Below, piece by piece: positions 1-7,162 of a stretch of DNA of 14,303 nt. The stretch covers positions 1-14,303 of the forward strand of contig NVTG01000027.1 of NCBI GenBank assembly GCA_002401495.1. The letters are read 5' to 3'. The position numbers and the translations under genes were made by a program. The notes beneath the pieces are model-generated. The model saw nothing but the letters and a program-made list of their open reading frames with translations, had not been told where the DNA came from and ran no database searches. The DNA is from Candidatus Kaiserbacteria bacterium (GTDB lineage: Bacteria; Patescibacteria; Paceibacteria; UBA9973; UBA2100). Positions within the stretch are counted from its first letter, which is position 1. Each line of letters opens with the position of its first letter.

Positions 1-1
1 T

Positions 2-655
2 CACCAACTACGTGGTCCACTTGCGGGAATACGAGGACACCTCTCACTTGTGATAGATGGCTCTTATGGAGAAATTTCAAAGAAGGCACACGAGATAATC
101 GGGAAAGTATTTGAATCAAGCGGATTACTTACAAAAACGATAAATGATTTCCTTGATGTGTCTCGTATTGAACAAGGGAGTATGCAATACGACAGGAAAA
201 AGTTTGAAGCACAAGAACTTGTTAAAGATGTTGTGGAAGAACTTCAACCAATTGCTAGCGGTCGCGGCCTTGAACTCACCTTTGAGAACAAGTGCGAAGG
301 TAGCTGTCTTATCTACGCGGACTACGCAAAGATTCGTCACATATTCTTTAACCTAATTGATAACGCCATTAAGTACACGGAGAAGGGTTGGGTCAAAGTT
401 AAAGTATTACCTGGTAACGGTGTCCGAATTGAAGTTAAAGATAGCGGCGTAGGAATTGCGGCTAATGAAATACATGGTCTATTTGAAAAATTCGTTCGTG
501 CAAGGGATGCTTCTGGAATTAATGTAAACGGTACAGGACTGGGTCTTTATGTGGCTCGCCAAATGGTTGAAGCACACAAAGGAAAGATATGGGTTGAATC
601 AGAAGGGAAGGGTAAAGGATCTACCTTTATTGTAGAGATTCCTAGTTCTAAGTAG
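2..655 (+). CDS. Sensor histidine kinase, C-terminal part (5' end outside window)
   Basis: This is the catalytic half of a two-component sensor kinase. It transfers phosphate from ATP to its own histidine and then to a response regulator. The reading frame is open to the window edge: the first complete codon (bases 2-4) is the His of the H-box HQLRGPL, so the GTG at 50 is an internal codon, not the start. Visible parts are the HisKA dimerisation helices, the N-box (FFNLIDNAIKYT), the G1 box (DSGVGI), a short F-box region (LFEKFVRA) and the G2 box (GTGLGLYVARQMVEAHKGK). All key HATPase motifs look intact. The sensory N-terminus lies outside the window, so the signal is unknown. No response regulator gene is visible, and the next gene downstream is a separate small unit. 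It ends in TAG. The family call is firm; the pathway is not known. Confidence 0.93.
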   Translation, partial: HQLRGPLAGIRGHLSLVIDGSYGEISKKAHEIIGKVFESSGLLTKTINDFLDVSRIEQGSMQYDRKKFEAQELVKDVVEELQPIASGRGLELTFENKCEGSCLIYADYAKIRHIFFNLIDNAIKYTEKGWVKVKVLPGNGVRIEVKDSGVGIAANEIHGLFEKFVRARDASGINVNGTGLGLYVARQMVEAHKGKIWVESEGKGKGSTFIVEIPSSK

Positions 656-740
656 ATTGCATCTTCAATTTATTTTTTGTTGCACTGGTTATAGGACTAG
701 TGTAGAGTGAAATTTAGGCACCGGCAGCAGATTCGGTAGC

Positions 741-746
741 TATAAT
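741..746 (+). promoter_or_regulatory. -10 box (TATAAT) of the small 769-858 unit
   Basis: A perfect TATAAT lies 22 bases upstream of the ATG at 769, which would put transcription start near 753. No good -35 hexamer is seen at normal spacing (bases 718-723 read gcaccg). The box sits inside a short inverted repeat, GCTAT-A-ATAGC (739-749), which could be an operator or chance. Confidence 0.5.
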
Positions 747-768
747 AGCAAAGCGAAAGGAGCTTGTT

Positions 769-858
769 ATGTTACATCTTACTATTGGGGGAAGTGGCCC
801 AGAACATGACGATCACGGCGAGGACTCAGATTCTGATTCTCCGCCAGTCAACTCTTAG
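769..858 (+). CDS. Small acidic 29-residue protein, unknown function
   Basis: A 29-codon ORF starts with ATG and ends with TAG. A strong Shine-Dalgarno sequence, GAAAGGAG, ends 6 bases before the ATG, in contrast to the nearly SD-free main operon. The peptide begins MLHLTIGGSG and then becomes very acidic and hydrophilic, with HDDHGEDSDSDS near the middle. It has seven Asp/Glu residues, three His and no Lys or Arg, and ends PPVNS. It has no membrane segment or signal peptide. The ORF has its own TATAAT box and a perfect terminator 5 bases past the stop, so it looks like a self-contained transcription unit of about 150 nt. It may be a real small protein, perhaps metal-binding given the Asp/His run (speculative), or a small RNA with an incidental ORF. 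I do not recognise it. Confidence 0.55.
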   Translation: MLHLTIGGSGPEHDDHGEDSDSDSPPVNS

Positions 859-863
859 TACGC

Positions 864-903
864 ATAGGGCGCGGGTATTAAAACCATTCGCGCCCTATTT
901 TTT
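864..903 (+). terminator. Rho-independent terminator after the small 769-858 unit
   Basis: A perfect 10-bp GC-rich stem, ATAGGGCGCG (864-873) with CGCGCCCTAT (889-898), encloses a 15-nt loop and runs into six T (898-903). The T tract is only on the + side, so it terminates + transcription. Its 3' arm overlaps the last codons of the convergent minus-strand gene ending at 895. Confidence 0.9.
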
Positions 904-1518
904 ATACCGTTTTTTATAATCTTCAATAAACCTCTCATAGCAGTAACTATCGATAATTTCCCAAGCTCGTGCGTATTCCCCAGTTCCGTGATTCAAAGAC
1001 CTTTCGCGAACTCTCTCCAGTCTCTCTTCGTCTTTTAAAACCTTCTTGTATACGTACGTAAGAACAGCATGTACAATTAAGTGATTCTGAACTAATTTAC
1101 TTTCATCTGTATACATAGAATCCACCCAGTTAACACTGTCCCAAGAAGCTATCGTGTTATTTTGTCGAAGCAGCGCATGTACGAGTTCATGTGTGACTAT
1201 ATCAACAAATTCTTCAGGAGTAGCTCCACTTCTAACAACAATTGGATTACTAAAACTTCTTGGTAATCCACTAACTACGTATACATCAATAAAATTGTAT
1301 TGAAATTCTAAATCTAGTGCTTCAGAAAGACCTGTTAATATATATTTTTCACTCTTTTTCCACTCTTCTATAAAGAGTTTTGTTTGTATCTTAACATCTT
1401 CTATTTTGGGAGGAATCCATTCTTTCCATTTTGGTATAGTGTGAGCATACGCGATACAAATAGGATCTAGGAATCTATTGTATGTAATGACAATTTTAGG
1501 TAATTTTATTATGTCCAT
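895..1518 (-). CDS. HExxH-motif putative zinc metalloprotein, unknown function
   Basis: A 207-residue protein when started at the ATG at 1518. Its hallmark is THELVHALL (HELVH at about residues 110-114), the HExxH zinc-binding and catalytic signature of metallopeptidases. About 35 residues later comes a second His-rich patch, NHLIVHAVLTYVY (residues 145 on), which may supply further ligands. There is no signal peptide or membrane helix, so it is probably cytoplasmic. The C-terminus is basic (DYKKRYKK). The sequence does not match a named peptidase family that I recognise; gene style suggests a lineage-specific family. In-frame starts further upstream are TTG at 1548 and ATG at 1536, neither with a clear Shine-Dalgarno site. 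I prefer 1518 because a TATAAT box lies exactly 6 bases before it, which suggests a leaderless mRNA. It is transcribed divergently from trpS. Proteolytic activity is unproven. Confidence 0.72.
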   Translation of the reverse strand: MDIIKLPKIVITYNRFLDPICIAYAHTIPKWKEWIPPKIEDVKIQTKLFIEEWKKSEKYILTGLSEALDLEFQYNFIDVYVVSGLPRSFSNPIVVRSGATPEEFVDIVTHELVHALLRQNNTIASWDSVNWVDSMYTDESKLVQNHLIVHAVLTYVYKKVLKDEERLERVRERSLNHGTGEYARAWEIIDSYCYERFIEDYKKRYKK

Positions 1519-1524
1519 GAAAAT

Positions 1525-1530
1525 ATTATA
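1525..1530 (-). promoter_or_regulatory. -10 box for the HExxH gene, possible leaderless start
   Basis: Read on the minus strand, TATAAT is followed by ATTTTC and then the ATG at 1518. A 6-base gap puts the transcription start at or next to the A of the start codon. A weak -35 candidate, TTTAAT (1553-1548), lies 17 bases upstream. If this promoter is used, the upstream TTG and ATG starts cannot be the real ones. Confidence 0.5.
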
Positions 1531-1592
1531 CAGCATGTACCTATTCAATTAAAATCGACTGAGTTAATTCTTAGCTAAATAAGCCTTTTAAA

Positions 1593-1606
1593 TATACTCC
1601 TATACT
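1593..1606 (+). promoter_or_regulatory. Tandem -10-like boxes upstream of trpS and the main operon
   Basis: Two copies of TATACT (1593-1598 and 1601-1606) lie 25 and 17 bases before the trpS ATG, giving a short leader. No convincing -35 box or Shine-Dalgarno site is present. The second copy belongs to an 18-base motif that recurs at 13484-13501. This 105-base divergent spacer is the only visible place for a promoter of the long operon. Confidence 0.45.
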
Positions 1607-1623
1607 GGTACTATTTAGCCACT

Positions 1624-2568
1624 ATGACTGATAAACAACGCCTACTAACCGGATTACAACCTTCTGGAACATTACACATTGGAAACTACTTTGGCGCTCT
1701 TAAGCCGTTTGTAGATATGTACGAAAACTATGACAGTCACTTAATGGTTGTTGACTACCACGCCCTTACAACTATGAGAGATCCGGAAGATCTTAGAGCT
1801 AATATCATAAATATCGTAAAGGACTACGTTGCAGCCGGAGTTGATCCTGAGAAAGTAATACTGTTTAGACAATCAGATGTACAAGAACACACTGAGCTAT
1901 CTTGGATTTTCCAGTGCTTAGTTAGTGTTCCTTTCCTAATGCAAGCACACTCTTACAAAGATAAAGTTGCCAAGGGACTTGAAGCAAATGCTGGGCTGTT
2001 TAGTTACCCAATGCTTATGGCAGCAGACATTCTTCTCTACGACACCGAAGTGGTTCCAGTAGGTGAAGATCAACGACAACACATTGAATACGCAAGAGAG
2101 GCTGCAAATAAGTTCAATAATGCATATGGCGAAACATTCATTGCGCCAAAAGAGAATATAATCGAAGGAGTTGGAACTGTTCCAGGGGTGGATGGTAAAA
2201 AAATGAGTAAAAGCTATAACAACACAATTCCACTTTTCGGTAGCAAAGAAGAAATTGAAAGTGCTGTTATGAGTATAGTTACAGACTCTGATGGAGAAGT
2301 TCCTGAAAACGTATACGCTATACATAAACTACTTAGAAGCGAAGAAGATCTTAAGGCTATCTATGAGGAAAATAAAGGACAGTACGGAGAACTTAAAAAG
2401 ATTTTGATTGAAGATCTAGAAAACTTAATCGCCCCAATGCGAGAGAGACGTTCACAAATTACCGATGAAGATGTAAAGAAAATTCTTGAAAATGGTGCAC
2501 AAAAGGCAAGAGAAAGAGCGCAGGCAAAAATGATTGATGTTAAAAAGAAAATCGGAGTAACACTATAA
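1624..2568 (+). CDS. trpS: Tryptophan--tRNA ligase
   Basis: Cytoplasmic class I aminoacyl-tRNA synthetase that charges tRNA-Trp with tryptophan using ATP. The Rossmann-fold signature HIGN is at residues 18-21 (SGTLHIGNYFGAL), and the KMSKS loop is complete at residues 193-197. Between them is the TrpRS-like stretch SYPMLMAADILLYDTEVVPV, which helps form the tryptophan pocket. At 314 residues it is close to the usual bacterial length of about 330. The ATG at 1624 is placed correctly relative to HIGN and lacks a Shine-Dalgarno site. It is the first gene of the long operon; the next gene starts 2 bases after its TAA. Nothing looks damaged. Confidence 0.97.
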   Translation: MTDKQRLLTGLQPSGTLHIGNYFGALKPFVDMYENYDSHLMVVDYHALTTMRDPEDLRANIINIVKDYVAAGVDPEKVILFRQSDVQEHTELSWIFQCLVSVPFLMQAHSYKDKVAKGLEANAGLFSYPMLMAADILLYDTEVVPVGEDQRQHIEYAREAANKFNNAYGETFIAPKENIIEGVGTVPGVDGKKMSKSYNNTIPLFGSKEEIESAVMSIVTDSDGEVPENVYAIHKLLRSEEDLKAIYEENKGQYGELKKILIEDLENLIAPMRERRSQITDEDVKKILENGAQKARERAQAKMIDVKKKIGVTL

Positions 2569-2570
2569 AT

Positions 2571-3116
2571 ATGGAACCTTTGATCATAGTCACAGGAAAT
2601 ATAAATAAATTCGAAGTAGCCAAAAGGGAATTGGGAATACCTGTGGTGCAAAAAGTCTTGGACATCGACGAGATACAGTCGCTAGACCTTAGGGAAGTTC
2701 TTGAGGCTAAGGCACGTTTGGCATATAAGAAATTAGGAGAACCGGTTGTGGTTGATGATATTTCTCTAATTTTCCACGATTTACATGGGCTGCCCGGACC
2801 ACTTATACGCTGGTTTGAGGAAAGTTTAGGACTTGAGAAGTTATGTAGACTTGCTGATTTAGGAGAAACCAGAGGGGCTACGGTTGAGGTTGGTATAGGG
2901 TATTGTGATGATAGTGGTTTCGAGGCCTTCATTTCAACTAGAGATGGTAAAGTTGCACAAGAACCAAGAGGGTCTGGAGGGTTTGGTTGGGACTCTATTT
3001 TCATACCAGAGGGAGAAACGGAAACAAGGGCGGAAATGAGTGAAAAAAGGTACAGAGAAACTTCAATTAGAGAAAAGTCATTTCGGACTTTAGAAACATA
3101 TCTTAAAACAAAATAA
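2571..3116 (+). CDS. rdgB: Non-canonical purine NTP pyrophosphatase (HAM1/RdgB/ITPase family)
   Basis: House-cleaning enzyme that hydrolyses ITP, dITP and XTP to monophosphates, keeping deaminated purines out of DNA and RNA. Family signs are the N-terminal TGNxxK loop (T8, G9, N10, K13), the metal-site segment VVDDISL (D62-D63), LPGPLIRWF, and the C-terminal GGFGWDSIFIPEG followed by TRAEMS. The LPGPLIRWF form resembles archaeal and eukaryotic ITPases more than E. coli RdgB, which usually has a longer insertion here. The length, 181 residues, is typical. Start ATG lies 2 bases after the trpS stop with no Shine-Dalgarno site, which suggests coupled translation. Substrate range cannot be read from sequence. 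Confidence 0.92.
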   Translation: MEPLIIVTGNINKFEVAKRELGIPVVQKVLDIDEIQSLDLREVLEAKARLAYKKLGEPVVVDDISLIFHDLHGLPGPLIRWFEESLGLEKLCRLADLGETRGATVEVGIGYCDDSGFEAFISTRDGKVAQEPRGSGGFGWDSIFIPEGETETRAEMSEKRYRETSIREKSFRTLETYLKTK

Positions 3117-3117
3117 T

Positions 3118-4446
3118 ATGGAACGAACAATAATTTCAGACTTAACTAAAAAGAAAGGGGAGAAGGTACACATCTCAGGATGGGTGGATGTTCGTCGTGA
3201 TCATGGAAAGTTAGTTTTTCTAAACATACGAGATCGTGGCGGAATAGTTCAAACTATAATAAAAGGAGATTTAGCTGAAAGTGATGACGTGGCGCAACTT
3301 CGAGAACAATGGGTAGTTAACCTTACAGGAGTTGTGAATGAGCGTCCTGACAATTCAAAAAAGGATGAGCAAAATGGTGATATTGAATTACTCATCGAGG
3401 GGGTTGAAATTGTGTCACAGGCAGATGAGCTTCCATTCGACATGAACGCCGAATTAAATTTAGGTACTCTTCTAGACTATAGACCTCTTACCTTGCGTAC
3501 CCAGAGAGCCAGAGATATTTTCACGGTTGCAGCTACCATTGTCCAAGCTTATCGATGGGAGCTAATTCAGAACGACTTTATGGAATTTCAAGCTCCAGCT
3601 CTTGTAGGAGGAGACGCCGAAGGTGGATCAGAAGTCTTTAAGGTAGAGTACTTTAAAGATAAGACTGCATTCTTGGCTACAAGCCCACAACTATACAAAG
3701 AGATTATGACCGGTGCTTACGAGAGAGCTTTTACCATAGCTAAGATATTTCGCGCGGAAAAATCTGCAACTACACGCCACCTTACAGAAATAACTCAAAT
3801 GGATTTCGAAATGTCTTTTATAAAGGACCATACAGAGGTTATGGACATGCTAGAGAAAGTAGTAAGGTCTTCTTGTTCTGCTGTAATTGAAAAGCATTCA
3901 GATATATTAAAAAGAATTGGTACAGAAAATCCTTTACTCCCAGAGACTAAATTCCCCGTACTAACACTTCTTGAAGCCCAAGAGATAATTGAAAAGGAGT
4001 TCGGAGGAAAAGCGATAGGTGAGCTCGATTTAGAACCAGAACATGAACGCCAGATTTGTGAGTGGGCTAAAAAGGAAAAGGGAAGCGACTTTGTATTTAT
4101 TACGGAATTTCCTACTGATAAAAGAGCTTTCTATACATATCCAAAACCTGATGATCCAAAACTTTCTAGAAGTTTTGATCTTTTGTTCAGAGGACTTGAA
4201 ATTAATAGTGGGAGCCAAAGGTACCACAACCATGGAGAAATGGTCGCAGAAATGCAAAGAAGAGGTATGGATGTAGATCAGTTCTCCTTTTACTTACAGC
4301 TGCACAAGTACGGAATTCCACCGCATGGTGGATCCTCAACAGGACTTGAGCGCTTTACTGCACGAATGCTAGAAATAGATAACGTTAAGGAAGCAGTTCC
4401 ATTCCCACGCGACATGAACCGAATAGATACTAGGTTGAGTGAATAA
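3118..4446 (+). CDS. aspS: Aspartate--tRNA ligase, short archaeal-type, possibly non-discriminating
   Basis: Class II synthetase that attaches aspartate to tRNA-Asp. An N-terminal OB-fold anticodon-binding domain (HISGWVDVRRDHG onward, about residues 18-105) leads into the catalytic domain. Motif 2 is seen as FRAEKSATTRHLTEITQMDF, and motif 3 as GLERFTARML near the C-terminus, with GGSSTGLERF closing the ATP site. At 442 residues it lacks the large GAD insertion of standard bacterial AspRS (about 590 residues) and resembles the archaeal form. Archaeal-type AspRS enzymes in bacteria often also charge tRNA-Asn, with Asp converted to Asn by GatCAB; that is family knowledge, not shown here. Confusion with AsnRS is possible but GSQRYHNHGEMV and the PRD near the end (PFPRDMNR) favour AspRS. 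It starts one base after the rdgB stop (TAATATG). Confidence 0.93.
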   Translation: MERTIISDLTKKKGEKVHISGWVDVRRDHGKLVFLNIRDRGGIVQTIIKGDLAESDDVAQLREQWVVNLTGVVNERPDNSKKDEQNGDIELLIEGVEIVSQADELPFDMNAELNLGTLLDYRPLTLRTQRARDIFTVAATIVQAYRWELIQNDFMEFQAPALVGGDAEGGSEVFKVEYFKDKTAFLATSPQLYKEIMTGAYERAFTIAKIFRAEKSATTRHLTEITQMDFEMSFIKDHTEVMDMLEKVVRSSCSAVIEKHSDILKRIGTENPLLPETKFPVLTLLEAQEIIEKEFGGKAIGELDLEPEHERQICEWAKKEKGSDFVFITEFPTDKRAFYTYPKPDDPKLSRSFDLLFRGLEINSGSQRYHNHGEMVAEMQRRGMDVDQFSFYLQLHKYGIPPHGGSSTGLERFTARMLEIDNVKEAVPFPRDMNRIDTRLSE

Positions 4447-4449
4447 TAT

Positions 4450-5049
4450 ATGAAAGCTCAGGATAAAAGGATAGTTGATTTCTTGTTTGAAATTGGAACA
4501 ATGAAGAAACTACCAAGAATGCATCAGCAAATGCTCTTGTCTCAGGATATGTCTGACAACATAGCGACTCACTCATACAGAGTAGCTTTTATCGCCTGGT
4601 TCCTTGCCAAAATGGAAGATGCTGATCCATACAAAACAGTTATGATGGCTATGCTTCACGACACAGGTGAGATAAGAAGTGGGGACCATAACTATCTTCA
4701 TAAAAAGTACGTAAAGATATTTGAAAGTGAAATTATCAAAGATCAACTTGGTGACCTTCCTTTCGACGATTTAATTACTTTCATGAATGAATACGAAGAA
4801 AAAGAGAGTAAGGAATCAATATTAGCCAAAGACGCAGATCTACTAGACCAAATACTCCTGTTAAAGGAATACGCTCATCAAGGAAATGCCGAGGCTCAGA
4901 TATGGCTGACCGGTAAGGGAAATAAAAGTCATGAGAATATTCAATATAAAAATCTTAAAACTAAGTCTGCTAGGAAGATCGGGAAAATCGCATTAGAGGG
5001 GAGAGTCTCGGGATGGTGGGACAATTTATGGACGTCAAAGAACAGATAA
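4450..5049 (+). CDS. HD-domain hydrolase, YfbR-like 5'-deoxynucleotidase candidate
   Basis: A 199-residue HD-superfamily phosphohydrolase. The metal ligands are visible in order: H41 in THSYRVAFIAW, H70-D71 in MLHDTGE, and a late Asp in AKDADLLDQ. This order and size match the YfbR/HDDC2 group, which dephosphorylates deoxynucleoside monophosphates. The HNYLHKKY segment soon after the HD motif also fits that group. The protein has no membrane helix and is presumably cytoplasmic. It begins 3 bases after the aspS TAA (TAATATATG) with no Shine-Dalgarno site and is followed by scpA. Its neighbours rdgB and the NUDIX gene suggest a nucleotide-pool role. Exact substrate is an inference. Confidence 0.85.
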   Translation: MKAQDKRIVDFLFEIGTMKKLPRMHQQMLLSQDMSDNIATHSYRVAFIAWFLAKMEDADPYKTVMMAMLHDTGEIRSGDHNYLHKKYVKIFESEIIKDQLGDLPFDDLITFMNEYEEKESKESILAKDADLLDQILLLKEYAHQGNAEAQIWLTGKGNKSHENIQYKNLKTKSARKIGKIALEGRVSGWWDNLWTSKNR

Positions 5050-5051
5050 AA

Positions 5052-5768
5052 ATGGCTGACTTTACTTTAGAACTGGAAGGTTTCCGAGGTCCACTTGGGC
5101 TTCTTCTTGATTTAATTGAAAGAGAAAAACTTCGTGTAAACGACGTATCTCTTGCTAAAGTTTCTGACGACTACATCGAATACATTCAAGATCGTTCAGA
5201 AATTCCCCTTTCACAAACTTCTCAATTTATAGTCGTGGCATCTACTTTGCTTTTGATAAAATCAAGATCCTTACTTCCGACTCTTGAACTCTCGGAAGAA
5301 GAAGACGAGGATATTAGGGATTTGGAAAAACGGTTAAAACTGTACAGAGAAGTGAGAAGGGCAACTAAGTTAATACGAAATCGTTGGGGTAAAAAATTCT
5401 TCCTTCCAACATTTAGACCAATAGAAATAAAATTCTCTCCAGGGAGTGACATAACAAAAGAAAACTTACATCTCTCTTTAAAAAACGCACTGGATGCTCT
5501 TCCTTCTTTTGATAAGGCGCCTACCGCGAAAGTTAGTAAGGAAATTTCCCTTGAAGAAATGATTGAAAATCTTACAGAGAGAATACGTTCAGCTGCCTCT
5601 TCTTCTTTTAATAAGATTACTGAGAAAGCCAGTAAAATAGAGGGTATTGTTAACTTTTTAGCCTTACTTGAACTAGTAAAACGTGGGACACTAAGCGTTA
5701 CGCAGGATGAACATTTTTCAGATATTGATTTTGATAACGAGGAAGTAGATACACCACACTATGGATAG
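5052..5768 (+). CDS. scpA: Segregation and condensation protein A
   Basis: Kleisin subunit of the SMC-ScpAB condensin, which compacts and helps segregate the chromosome. The N-terminus FRGPLGLLLDLIEREKLRVN is the classic ScpA signature, followed by DVSLAKVSDDYIEYI. The middle is charged and helical; the C-terminal winged-helix part ends with the pattern KIEGIVNFLALLELVKRGTL. Starting at ATG 5052 gives 238 residues, a usual length, with a 2-base gap to the previous stop. An earlier in-frame ATG at 5013 would add 13 residues not typical of the family and overlap the HD gene, so I reject it. The gene overlaps scpB by 8 bases, consistent with the two subunits being made together. Confidence 0.94.
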   Translation: MADFTLELEGFRGPLGLLLDLIEREKLRVNDVSLAKVSDDYIEYIQDRSEIPLSQTSQFIVVASTLLLIKSRSLLPTLELSEEEDEDIRDLEKRLKLYREVRRATKLIRNRWGKKFFLPTFRPIEIKFSPGSDITKENLHLSLKNALDALPSFDKAPTAKVSKEISLEEMIENLTERIRSAASSSFNKITEKASKIEGIVNFLALLELVKRGTLSVTQDEHFSDIDFDNEEVDTPHYG

Positions 5769-6282
5769 AAACGCACAAAAACTACAAGCACTATTGTATT
5801 CAAACGGAGGCGAAATGAAAAAGGCGGAAATCGCTTCGCTTATGGAATTATCTAAAGAAGAAGTAGAAGTTGCAATTGAAAATCTAAAATCAAACACTCA
5901 AGGTATTGAGATAATTGAAACTCTTGAACATGTGTCACTACGAACTTCAGCTGAGTATTCTGAGTTTATTACACAAACACAAAAGAAGAACAGTGAAAAA
6001 GACGTGGGTACTGCAGGGCTAGAAGTTCTTTCAATAGTTTTATACAAAAATGGAGCCTCCCGCAGTGAAATAGACTACATACGTGGAGTTAATTCTAGCG
6101 CAACACTTAGACAGCTAATTCTTCGAGGACTACTTGAAAGATCAAAAAGTGAATCTGATTCCAGAGCTTGGGAATATAAGGTAACTCCTGAATTACTAAG
6201 TCATGTAGGGGTTTCTAAGGTACACGAACTCCCAGAGTATGAGACAATGAAAGAATCTCTCCAAAAGAATTATGACGACTAA
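5761..6282 (+). CDS. scpB: Segregation and condensation protein B
   Basis: Partner of ScpA in the SMC condensin; it forms a dimer of winged-helix proteins that binds the kleisin. The N-terminal winged helix (NAQKLQALLYSNGGEMKKAE) and the second one (AGLEVLSIVLYKNGASRSEI followed by YIRGVNSSATLRQLILRGLL) are typical of ScpB. At 173 residues it is close to the usual length. Its ATG overlaps the end of scpA by 8 bases and its own end overlaps the carboxypeptidase gene by 11 bases. No smc gene is in the window. Confidence 0.94.
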   Translation: MDRNAQKLQALLYSNGGEMKKAEIASLMELSKEEVEVAIENLKSNTQGIEIIETLEHVSLRTSAEYSEFITQTQKKNSEKDVGTAGLEVLSIVLYKNGASRSEIDYIRGVNSSATLRQLILRGLLERSKSESDSRAWEYKVTPELLSHVGVSKVHELPEYETMKESLQKNYDD

Positions 6283-7162
6283 AAATATACCTATAGCCTA
6301 CATGGCAATCATTTCACTTTTCGGAGCCACCGGACTTGTTTTTGCTACGTTAAATAGTGAAGCACAACCTGAGCTTCAAATGGCGAGTGCATCAACTGCA
6401 CTACAAACTCAAAAAGAAGTTCAAATTGAAGCACAAGCCGCATATGTATATGACATGGCTGAAGGTAAGGTACTTTACGAAAAAAGCGGGACTGTGCAAC
6501 TTCCACTGGCATCACTAACTAAAGTAGCAGTTGCTACTTTAGCAAGACAGTTTTTGGACATGAACGAGTCAATCACTTTAACTCAGGCGGATTTAAATAC
6601 CGAGGGTGATTCCGGATTTAAGGATGGAGAAACATGGAATACTGAAGATCTACTAGAATTCACTTTAATGACTTCTTCAAACGACGGGGCTACTGCTCTT
6701 GGAAGAAAATTGGAAGAGGCTACTGATGTTGATGTGGTTACTCTTTTAAATATTCAAGCAGAGACACTCGAATTGAATCAGACCTACTTTACAAACCCAA
6801 CAGGCCTTGATAATAGTGAGCTATATAGCGGTTCTTACGGATCTGCTAAAGATGTAACACAGCTACTTTCCTATGCGTATAAAACATCTCCAGAGATTTT
6901 CTTTTCAACATCTCAACAGACGCAGATATTTAAAAATTCGAGTGGAGAAATTTATGAAGCTAAAAATACTAACCAGGCAATAGGGGAGCTTCCTGGATTA
7001 GTTTTTGGTAAAACCGGATTCACAGATCTTGCAGGAGGAAATCTTGGTGTGGTTGTAGAAACAGAACCTGGACACGCATATATAATAGTTGTATTGGGTT
7101 CAAGCGTGGATGGAAGATTCGCTGACATCGTGAAGCTTTATAAAACAGTACTATGGAATTAG
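6272..7162 (+). CDS. D-alanyl-D-alanine carboxypeptidase, peptidase S11 family
   Basis: Penicillin-binding serine peptidase that trims the terminal D-Ala from peptidoglycan stem peptides. All three active-site motifs are intact: SxxK at residues 81-84 (SLTK), SxN at 135-137 (SSN) and KTG at 247-249. A hydrophobic N-terminal segment (residues 6-27, ending LVFATLNSEA) acts as signal peptide or membrane anchor, so the enzyme works outside the membrane. At 296 residues it ends soon after the KTG strand and lacks the C-terminal beta domain and membrane helix of E. coli PBP5. The ATG overlaps scpB; its own end overlaps mraY by 10 bases. A dac-type symbol is likely, but I cannot tell which. Confidence 0.92.
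   Translation: MTTKNIPIAYMAIISLFGATGLVFATLNSEAQPELQMASASTALQTQKEVQIEAQAAYVYDMAEGKVLYEKSGTVQLPLASLTKVAVATLARQFLDMNESITLTQADLNTEGDSGFKDGETWNTEDLLEFTLMTSSNDGATALGRKLEEATDVDVVTLLNIQAETLELNQTYFTNPTGLDNSELYSGSYGSAKDVTQLLSYAYKTSPEIFFSTSQQTQIFKNSSGEIYEAKNTNQAIGELPGLVFGKTGFTDLAGGNLGVVVETEPGHAYIIVVLGSSVDGRFADIVKLYKTVLWN

Noticed and set aside
50..655. GTG at 50 as the start of the histidine kinase
   Set aside because: The frame is open back to base 2 and encodes the H-box HQLRGPL and the rest of the HisKA helix, so the gene continues off the window.
656..678. Weak terminator after the histidine kinase (ATTG/CAAT stem then T run)
   Set aside because: The stem is only 4 bp of AT-rich sequence; the T run alone is not enough.
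683..702. 7-bp hairpin CACTGGT/ACTAGTG
   Set aside because: It contains one G-T pair, is preceded rather than followed by T, and has no other supporting context.
1936..2325. 129-codon minus-strand ORF inside trpS
   Set aside because: Its frame is antisense to a firmly identified gene and its product has no recognisable motif.
2540..3130. 196-codon minus-strand ORF covering rdgB
   Set aside because: It is antisense to rdgB, which has clear family motifs; the Ser-rich product looks like a reverse reading.
5013..5051. Longer scpA start at ATG 5013
   Set aside because: It adds residues before the conserved ScpA N-terminus and overlaps the HD gene by 37 bases; ATG 5052 fits the 1-3 base spacing of the operon.
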